From Oscillospiraceae bacterium (GTDB taxonomy: Bacteria > Bacillota > Clostridia > Oscillospirales > Oscillospiraceae), in the NCBI GenBank assembly GCA_902774015.1, contig CACYHB010000008.1:1-64000 (forward strand): 64,000 nucleotides of DNA, in the 5' to 3' direction. Position 1 is the first letter of the stretch; each line of letters starts with the position of its first letter. The notes beneath the pieces were generated by a model. It did no database searches and was not told the DNA's origin. It was given only the letters and a program-made list of their open reading frames with translations. The translations under genes were made by a program, and so were the position numbers. Shown one piece after another: positions 58,810-64,000 of this stretch.

Positions 58810-59037
58810 TCAGAGGTACTTCAAAACATCTTTCGCTTTCAGTACCCGCCCCATGGACACGATCTTATTATCGACCATCAGCGCCGGGGTGCTCATGATG
58901 CCGTATTCCATGATCTTGGCCATATCGGTGATATACTCGATCTCGGCCGCGATCCCTTTTTCGGCAACAGCCTCTTTTACTGCTTCAAGCAAATTCTCAC
59001 ATTTGCAGCATCCGCCGCCTAAAACCTTGATGTTCAT
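58810..59037 (-). CDS. Small thioredoxin-like protein with CCxC site
   Basis: 75 residues of the redox-active disulfide/thioredoxin_3 type: MNIKVLGGGCCKCENLLEAV with the CxxC-like GCCKC, then MSTPALMVDNKIVSMGRVLK with the cis-Pro. Commonly encoded after an ArsR regulator and a CSCSS permease, where it may reduce or carry a metalloid. It follows the permease by 17 bases. Confidence 0.88.
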   Translation of the reverse strand: MNIKVLGGGCCKCENLLEAVKEAVAEKGIAAEIEYITDMAKIMEYGIMSTPALMVDNKIVSMGRVLKAKDVLKYL

Positions 59038-59054
59038 ATAAGTTTCCTCCCTGT

Positions 59055-60053
59055 TTAGATGAAGATATATTGGAAGGCGTTAAAGCCGTATCCAACGAGA
59101 ATGATGCCCACTATGCAGATGGCGATGAAGGTGCTCAGCAGCCGGGGCTTGATAGCCTTACGGAGCATAATCAATGAGGGCAGGCTCAGTGTTGTGACCG
59201 CCATCATGAAGCTGAGGATCGTACCCAGCAGCGCCCCCTTAGTCAGCAGCGCCTCTGCCACCGGGATCGTGCCGAAGATATCCGCGTACATGGGTACGCC
59301 GACCAACGTAGCAAGCACTACGCCGAAGGGATTGCGGCTTCCCAGCACCGCCTCCACCCAGCTTTCGGGGATCCAGTTGTGGATCACCGCGCCGACGCCT
59401 ACGCCGATCAGAATGTACGGAAAGACTTTCTTGAAAGTGGAAACTACTTGATCCTTTGCATAGATCACCCGATCCTTCACAGTCAGATCCGGCGCTTCTA
59501 TGTTGACGCTGGAATTTGCATTACGGATGAAGTCTTCGACATAGCCTTCCATATGCAGCTTCTCGATCAGCGTCCCACCGAGGACGGCGATCACCAGCCC
59601 CAGCACCACATAGGCAATCGCAATCTTGATGCCGAAAATGCTCATCAACAGGACCAGACTTCCGAGATCCACCATGGGCGACGAAATCAGAAACGAGAAG
59701 GTCACGCCCAGGGGAAGCCCCGCGCTCGTAAAGCCCATGAAGATCGGGATAGAAGAACAGGAACAGAAGGGTGTTACCGTGCCGAGGAGCGCCCCGATGA
59801 TGTTGGCTCCGATCCCGTGGAAGCGCCCCAGAATACGCTTGCTGCGCTCCGGCGGAAAGAAGCTCTGAATGTAGGAGATGATGAAGATCAGCAGACAGAG
59901 CAGGATCGTGATCTTGATAACGTCATAGAGGAAGAATTGAACGCTGCCGCCCCAGCGGGTGGCGGTATCCAGGCCGAGTGCGCTCAATCCTTTGTCAATC
60001 AAAACGTTGAGCCACTTCATACCGAGGATCTGATCTTGAATCAACTTGCCCAT
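59055..60053 (-). CDS. Permease of the ArsP / UPF0718 family
   Basis: 332 residues with eight TM helices in two halves. LLGTVTPFCSCSSIPIFMGF holds the hallmark CSCSS, and LATLVGVPMYADIFGTIPVA the second-half signature. ArsP members export trivalent organoarsenicals; others are of unknown substrate. ATG 60053 with GGGAG upstream; the longer in-frame start at 60110 would run back towards arsR. Middle gene of arsR-permease-thioredoxin. Confidence 0.86.
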   Translation of the reverse strand: MGKLIQDQILGMKWLNVLIDKGLSALGLDTATRWGGSVQFFLYDVIKITILLCLLIFIISYIQSFFPPERSKRILGRFHGIGANIIGALLGTVTPFCSCSSIPIFMGFTSAGLPLGVTFSFLISSPMVDLGSLVLLMSIFGIKIAIAYVVLGLVIAVLGGTLIEKLHMEGYVEDFIRNANSSVNIEAPDLTVKDRVIYAKDQVVSTFKKVFPYILIGVGVGAVIHNWIPESWVEAVLGSRNPFGVVLATLVGVPMYADIFGTIPVAEALLTKGALLGTILSFMMAVTTLSLPSLIMLRKAIKPRLLSTFIAICIVGIILVGYGFNAFQYIFI

Positions 60054-60137
60054 AAAGCATGATCTCCCATCGAAACATTTAACTTTTTCAATATATAGGG
60101 TTTGGATCAAACCGACGTTGCTTGCGTCGGCTCAGTC

Positions 60138-60449
60138 TCATCCGTTCTTCTGTCGGCAAATGCAGTCCGGCTTATCCTCGAACATCCGCCCGAGCGTCTG
60201 ATGCAACGCGGCAAGTGCCTCGGTGTTGAGGGAGTAGTAAATGTTTTTCCCCTCCCGCTTCTGTTTCACGATCCCTGCCTCGCTCAGCACCTTCATGTCG
60301 TGGGACAGCGTGGGCTGTGTGATATGAAATTCCTCCAAGATTTTGCAGCCACACAGTTCTCCGCAAGAGAGCATATCCACAATCCGCAACCGCTTGGGAT
60401 CGGACATGGCGCGGAGCATTTTTGCGGTATCGACGTAAACCTGTTCCAT
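60138..60449 (-). CDS. ArsR/SmtB-family metal(loid)-sensing repressor
   Basis: 103 residues (start ATG 60449; ATG 60467 is an alternative). Winged HTH with AMSDPKRLRIVDMLSCGELC, then GCKILEEFHITQPTLSHDMK. CGELCGCKIL carries the CxC of the alpha-3 As(III) sensor site, and further cysteines lie at the C-terminus (DCICRQKNG). It should repress this three-gene cassette until arsenic, antimony or a similar thiophile binds. Confidence 0.88.
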   Translation of the reverse strand: MEQVYVDTAKMLRAMSDPKRLRIVDMLSCGELCGCKILEEFHITQPTLSHDMKVLSEAGIVKQKREGKNIYYSLNTEALAALHQTLGRMFEDKPDCICRQKNG

Positions 60450-60485
60450 CCGGGCATCACCACACATTCAAGAAATTCTATCTGT

Positions 60486-60532
60486 AAGATAACACACTCA
60501 TAGAAAGATGTCAATATGAACTTTCTTGTTTC
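60486..60532 (-). promoter_or_regulatory. Promoter and operator-like repeat of the arsR cassette
   Basis: Minus strand TTGACA (60509-60514), 17-base spacer, TATCTT (60486-60491). An imperfect inverted repeat AAGAAAG...CTTTCTAT spans the -35 region, suiting ArsR binding. Confidence 0.65.
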
Positions 60533-60624
60533 AAGGAAGCAAAACAGAGCCGCCGTTGTAGCAGCAGCTCTGTTTATCCCGACTCATTTTCCTGGTATAC
60601 GCATCTGAACGCGCGAGGGCATGT

Positions 60625-61683
60625 TCAGGCAAGCAGATCTGTCAGTGCCCGGTCTCTGCCGAGAGCGCCGCTCTGACGCGCCAGATCTGTCAATTCGGCC
60701 TCGAGAGCGTCAGAGAAATCGAGACCCGTGACCTTGCGCTCCTCGATGAGCCGTGCCTCGATCTCGCCGGGCATGAAGATCTCCTTCACGCCGGTGGCGG
60801 TGCGGCTGTTCTTGATCAGCGAGGCATACAGCGAGGCGTGCTCCTTGAAGCGGTCCACATCGATGAAGTGCGCGATGTCAAGCAAAATCACGGCAAAGCC
60901 GGTCTCCTCGGGTCTCATGTCCTCCACGAACGGGATTTCGGGGCTGGTGAGCGCGTCGGACAAAACGCCGCCGAACATGTCGACAAATACGGCAAGGCCG
61001 TAGCCCTTGTGGCCGCCCATCGGGCGGACGCAGTAGGCCACATGCGGATCGGTGGTGGGGTTGCCGTCATAGTCGTTGGCCCAGCCCGCGGGCATTTCCT
61101 TGTTCTCGCGGCGATAGGCCTGAACCTTGCCGATGGCGACTCCGCTGGTAGACACATCGATGACGATCGGCCGGTCGGGATTCGTCGTCGGGCAGCCGAG
61201 GATGATCGGGTTCGTGCCGATCAGACGGTCCGCGCCGCCGTAGGGCGCCATACAGGGATAGGTGTTGCTCACCACGATGCCGATCACGTTATCCTCTGCC
61301 ATGCGGTGGCCGTAATAGCCGCCGCAGCCGATGTTCGCGCTGTTGCGCCCGACACCCGCGGCCACGCCGAACTTGCGCGCCCGCTCCAGCACCGCGTCGT
61401 ACACCCGGTTCACAGCCACAATGCCGGAACCGCCGCCGCAATCGAAGGCCAGGGAAGCGTCCGAGTCCTTTACACAGCGGAAGTCTGGCTTGGCCACCAG
61501 CGCTCCGGCCATATACTGGCGCAGATAGATGCACAGGCGGGACAGACCATGGGAATAAGTGCCGGTGAAGTCCGAGTGGGTAACGACGGCGGCGAGCGAG
61601 GCAGCGTCTTCTTCCGAAACGCCCTGCGCCATGACCAGCCGCTTGATGAGGGTGATTTCCTGTTCGTAAGAAAGATGGATCAT
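60625..61683 (-). CDS. Malate/L-lactate dehydrogenase-family oxidoreductase (Ldh_2)
   Basis: 352 residues. THSDFTGTYSHGLSRLCIYL with the catalytic His-Gly, SNIGCGGYYGHRMA-like NSANIGCGGYYGHRMAEDN, IVIDVSTSGVAIGKVQAYRR, and MGGHKGYGLAVFVDMFGGVL are features of the YlbC/DlgD/YiaK-type NAD(P)H-dependent 2-ketoacid reductases, which lack a Rossmann fold. Substrate unknown. Last gene of the minus-strand cofactor/AOR cluster, 66 bases after the radical SAM gene. Confidence 0.88.
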   Translation of the reverse strand: MIHLSYEQEITLIKRLVMAQGVSEEDAASLAAVVTHSDFTGTYSHGLSRLCIYLRQYMAGALVAKPDFRCVKDSDASLAFDCGGGSGIVAVNRVYDAVLERARKFGVAAGVGRNSANIGCGGYYGHRMAEDNVIGIVVSNTYPCMAPYGGADRLIGTNPIILGCPTTNPDRPIVIDVSTSGVAIGKVQAYRRENKEMPAGWANDYDGNPTTDPHVAYCVRPMGGHKGYGLAVFVDMFGGVLSDALTSPEIPFVEDMRPEETGFAVILLDIAHFIDVDRFKEHASLYASLIKNSRTATGVKEIFMPGEIEARLIEERKVTGLDFSDALEAELTDLARQSGALGRDRALTDLLA

Positions 61684-61749
61684 CGTTTAGTGCCTCCAGA
61701 TCTTTTTTCCCTTTTGCTATTGTAATGTGAAATGGTTGGAGCGCCAGTA

Positions 61750-62901
61750 TCACGGGCACACGGCGAAGCCCTGTCCCCAGAGACAGCCGCCGCAGGTGGG
61801 CGCGAGGGAACCGATGCAGTCGGCCTCGTTTTCTTCCAGCAGCTCGCAGCCGCCGCAGAACAGGCAGGGCGCATACTTGAATTCGTGCACGCGCTGACGG
61901 AAGGCCCGGTATTCTTCGGAGCCCCAAATCTCGCCGAGGCTCTGCTCATGGACATTTCCGAAGGAATGATGCCGAATGAGGCGTTTGTGGTCTCCCAGAT
62001 AGGTGCCCGCCGTGTGGAGCAGACCCATGCAGGGAGAGACGTCCCCGTCCCAGCGGATGAAGCAGTGCCCTTCTTCAACGAAACGGCACCAGTTGGTGCG
62101 CCGGGTGACGGGCTTCCCCTTCCAGGAGAACAGCTCCGCCTCCTGTAGACTCTCCTCATCCGGGAAAAGCAGATCCTTATAGCGCTCTGAGAATTTGAAC
62201 ATAGGGATCTGCGTCCCCATATCAAGGGGCTCAAAGCGGCGGGAATAGCTGATCTTGTCGGTCACGGCCTTGATGGCGGCCACGTCGCACATGGGCCAGA
62301 GCGCCTGCTCGATGTCCTCCGGGCGGTTGGGGATGATATGGCTCAGGTTCAGATCATCGGCCTCGAAGCGCTCGGCAAATTTCCGGATGCGGCGGAGGCT
62401 GGCAATGTTGTCCCGCATGACGACGGCCGTCATACCGAGCCGGACGTCTGTTCCGCGCCTGAGCTCGTTGAAGGCCTCCAGATTTCCAAGGACCAGGCCG
62501 AAGTCGCTGCCGACCTGGATCTTCCCGTAGTTCTCGTACAGCTCGTCGATGGAGACCCAGATCCGCGTGACGCCTGCCGCCAACAGTTCCCGGGCTTTTT
62601 CCCGCGTCAGCAGAGTCCCGTTTGTGACAAGCTCCACCTGCTTCCCGCGCGCTGACGCAAGCGAAGCCATCTCCGCGAGGGCAGGATGCACCAAAGGCTC
62701 CCCCATGCCGCCAAAGAAGACAGTTTCCGCAGCGGAAAGAACAGAATCATCCATCACGCGCGCAAAGGCCGCCGGGTCGAGATCCCCGAAGTGCTCGCCG
62801 ACCCAGCTGTGCCGAAAGCACATCTTGCAGCGGAGATTGCAGCGGGAGGAGGCCTCCACGTACAGTTTTCGAATCGCCTCTTCCATATTCACCTCAAACA
62901 C
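61750..62901 (-). CDS. Radical SAM/SPASM protein, probable tungsten-enzyme maturase
   Basis: 383 residues. The radical SAM cluster motif is CNLRCKMC in YVEASSRCNLRCKMCFRHSW; the TIM barrel follows with FFGGMGEPLVHP. The C-terminal SPASM region has cysteines at CMGLLHTAGTYLGDHK and CLFCGGCELLEENEADC, GGCLWGQGFAVCP. This layout next to MoaD, ThiF and aldehyde oxidoreductase genes fits the tungsten cofactor oxidoreductase maturase family (TIGR04317). Twelve bases downstream of the thiF gene. Confidence 0.85.
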   Translation of the reverse strand: MFEVNMEEAIRKLYVEASSRCNLRCKMCFRHSWVGEHFGDLDPAAFARVMDDSVLSAAETVFFGGMGEPLVHPALAEMASLASARGKQVELVTNGTLLTREKARELLAAGVTRIWVSIDELYENYGKIQVGSDFGLVLGNLEAFNELRRGTDVRLGMTAVVMRDNIASLRRIRKFAERFEADDLNLSHIIPNRPEDIEQALWPMCDVAAIKAVTDKISYSRRFEPLDMGTQIPMFKFSERYKDLLFPDEESLQEAELFSWKGKPVTRRTNWCRFVEEGHCFIRWDGDVSPCMGLLHTAGTYLGDHKRLIRHHSFGNVHEQSLGEIWGSEEYRAFRQRVHEFKYAPCLFCGGCELLEENEADCIGSLAPTCGGCLWGQGFAVCP

Positions 62902-62913
62902 GTGGTTATCTGA

Positions 62914-63579
62914 TCAGAAGATACTCTCCATCTCCATGTCCAGAAGATCCGCCACGTAGAGACGCCCGGTCTCTACCGGTCGCCCGGCTAGGAGCCTGGT
63001 GCAGAGCGCCACCTGCATAGCGGCACAAAAAGGCGGGGTAAAGGAGAGAGAGGCCTTGCTTCGCAGACCGACGCCTTCCGGATAGATCCTGTCGATGAGA
63101 TCGTCACCCGGCATCACAACGGCCGCCTGCGCGCTCCAGGCGCAGATCGCACCGTGGATCAGCGGGATGCCATCCTCCGCGCAGGCTTTTGCGAGGATAC
63201 GGCGTGCCTGGATATTATCCAGTGCGTCCAGTACTGCGTCGCAGCCCCGAATCAGCTCCGCTGCGTTTTCTTCCGTCACAAATTGGGGGATCCGGACAAA
63301 GCGGATGTCCGGATTCACCAGCGCGGCGCGTTCTGCCGCCGCCTCCGCCTTGGGCTTTCCCAGGGCGGAAGGTGAAGAGAGCAGTTGGCGGTTCAGGTTC
63401 GAGGCTTCAAAAGCATCCCCGTCGGCGGCGCGGATGGCCCCCACGCCGAGACGCAGCAGCATCTCGATGAGATAGCCCCCGAGACCGCCGCAGCCCGCCA
63501 CAAACACCGTCTTTGTGCGCAGGAGGGCGCACTCGGCCTCCGTCAAAGCGCCGAGATTGCGGATATAGCGTTCGTCCAT
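62914..63579 (-). CDS. ThiF/MoeB-family adenylyltransferase
   Basis: 221 residues. FVAGCGGLGGYLIEMLLRLG is the ATP/nucleotide-binding motif, AADGDAFEASNLNRQLLSS the Mg/substrate motif with the conserved NxxRQ, and VLDALDNIQARRILA the following strand. It activates the C-terminal Gly of MoaD by adenylation for thiocarboxylate formation. Shorter than MoeB, with no rhodanese domain and no zinc CxxC pair. Three bases after moaD. Confidence 0.9.
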   Translation of the reverse strand: MDERYIRNLGALTEAECALLRTKTVFVAGCGGLGGYLIEMLLRLGVGAIRAADGDAFEASNLNRQLLSSPSALGKPKAEAAAERAALVNPDIRFVRIPQFVTEENAAELIRGCDAVLDALDNIQARRILAKACAEDGIPLIHGAICAWSAQAAVVMPGDDLIDRIYPEGVGLRSKASLSFTPPFCAAMQVALCTRLLAGRPVETGRLYVADLLDMEMESIF

Positions 63580-63582
63580 GGC

Positions 63583-63804
63583 TCAGCCGCCCCCCACCGG
63601 AGGGAAGAGGGAGATCACGTCGCCGTCCTTCACGGGATCCTCCGGCTTGGAATGAAAGCCGTTGATGAGCAGGATGGCGACCTCCTCTTTGGGGATTTCA
63701 AAGCGGCGGAGCAGGTCGGCGGCGGTGGAGGCCTCCGCCGCGGGGACCTGGGTGATCTTGCCCCGGCCCTCGCGCAGCGTGGCGAAAAAGCGTACTTCGA
63801 TCAT
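63583..63804 (-). CDS. moaD: MoaD-family sulfur carrier protein
   Basis: 73 residues: beta-grasp fold MIEVRFFATLREGRGKITQV, FEIPKEEVAILLINGFHSKP, DPVKDGDVISLFPPVGGG. The terminal GG is the site of thiocarboxylation. Delivers sulfur for molybdopterin (here probably for a W or Mo pterin). Precedes thiF; the AOR gene lies upstream. Confidence 0.9.
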   Translation of the reverse strand: MIEVRFFATLREGRGKITQVPAAEASTAADLLRRFEIPKEEVAILLINGFHSKPEDPVKDGDVISLFPPVGGG

Positions 63805-63841
63805 GGGATCACATCCTCAGGAAAAGATTGAAAAATAGATC

Positions 63842-63866
63842 GAGGGGGAGGCGGAAAGCCTCCCCC
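63842..63866 (-). terminator. Terminator after the AOR gene
   Basis: GAGGGGGAGGC/GCCTCCCCCTC around a short loop; on the minus strand it is followed by GATCTATTTTTC. Readthrough would serve moaD. Confidence 0.7.
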
Positions 63867-63881
63867 TCAGGGTTATTTTAC

Positions 63882-64000
63882 TTATTTGCCGACGCACTCG
63901 TCAAGACCCAGCTTCTTAAGGGTCTCGTCCGTCGGGAAGGCGTTGACCCAGCCGCGGGCCGCGTAGTACTCAGGTAGCGTCAGCGGCAGCTGAGAGACCA
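63882..64000 (-). CDS. C-terminal end of an aldehyde:ferredoxin oxidoreductase-family enzyme (partial)
   Basis: The stop is at 63882-63884 and the gene runs off the window edge. The visible end reads LPLTLPEYYAARGWVNAF, PTDETLKKLGLDECVGK. The YYxxRGW...PT...L...LGL pattern is characteristic of the AOR C-terminus. With the adjacent MoaD, ThiF and radical SAM maturase genes, it is the likely tungsten (or molybdenum) enzyme of this cluster. Confidence 0.85.
   Translation of the reverse strand, partial: VSQLPLTLPEYYAARGWVNAFPTDETLKKLGLDECVGK

Overview
The window is GC-rich (roughly 60%) chromosomal DNA from a spore-forming gut Clostridium-class Firmicute, most likely of the Oscillospiraceae. This is inferred from a SpoVAC-type protein, a phenylalanyl T-box leader, IreB, a FeoB-associated Cys-rich peptide, an NHLM/PCAT exporter and many short palindromic repeats. 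No species can be named from the sequence alone.

Left part (1-28.1 kb), mostly housekeeping: end of an unknown membrane gene plus an Xre regulator; tRNA-Ser(GGA) preceded by a palindromic element bounded by tRNA-like ends; spoVAC; a LysR regulator divergent from a sodium:neurotransmitter-type symporter; an alpha/beta hydrolase; a zinc-ribbon/beta-helix membrane protein; a phosphatase-like protein with a two-gene ThrE-type exporter; a PLP deaminase and nitroreductase; the feoA-feoA-feoB iron operon behind a palindromic operator; rsmI with a methyltransferase; csoR and copA; alr with a lipoprotein; T-box-pheS-pheT; ireB; rfbA-rfbB.

Centre (28.1-36.8 kb), the most unusual locus: a dedicated peptide export machine (a drastically shortened membrane-fusion protein, a C39-peptidase ABC transporter and a second NHLM-type ABC transporter) followed by two near-identical precursors. 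Each has a double-glycine leader joined to two Cpl-7 (CW_7) cell-wall-binding repeats. Downstream come a HExxH protein, a small protein ending in a double-glycine motif, an ECF-like sigma factor and a Nif11-like leader peptide. No modification enzyme is present. I read this as a system that secretes free-standing wall-binding mini-proteins. A 166-bp repeat lies between the two precursors, flanked by duplicated copies of a terminator hairpin; a related 172-bp copy behind copA is flanked by duplicates of a different terminator.

36.8-49.8 kb is sugar metabolism: a nitroreductase, a ROK repressor, a ChvE/XylF-type sugar ABC transporter, a YczE-type protein, and a xylulokinase / DUF4867 / fucose-isomerase-fold catabolic operon; then a flavin-reductase-like protein and a membrane protein.

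49.85-58.7 kb is an integrative mobilizable element next to tRNA-Ala(GGC): tyrosine integrase, excisionase, SF3 helicase/primase, MobV relaxase with a recognisable oriT, ParM-like actin with a small partner, CHC2 primase, an iteron-rich control region, Xre regulator and sigma factor. No conjugation pore is seen. An arsR / permease / thioredoxin cassette follows (58.8-60.5 kb).

The right end (60.6-64 kb, minus strand) is a tungsten/molybdenum enzyme operon: end of an aldehyde:ferredoxin oxidoreductase, MoaD, a MoeB/ThiF protein, a SPASM radical SAM maturase and a malate/lactate-type dehydrogenase.
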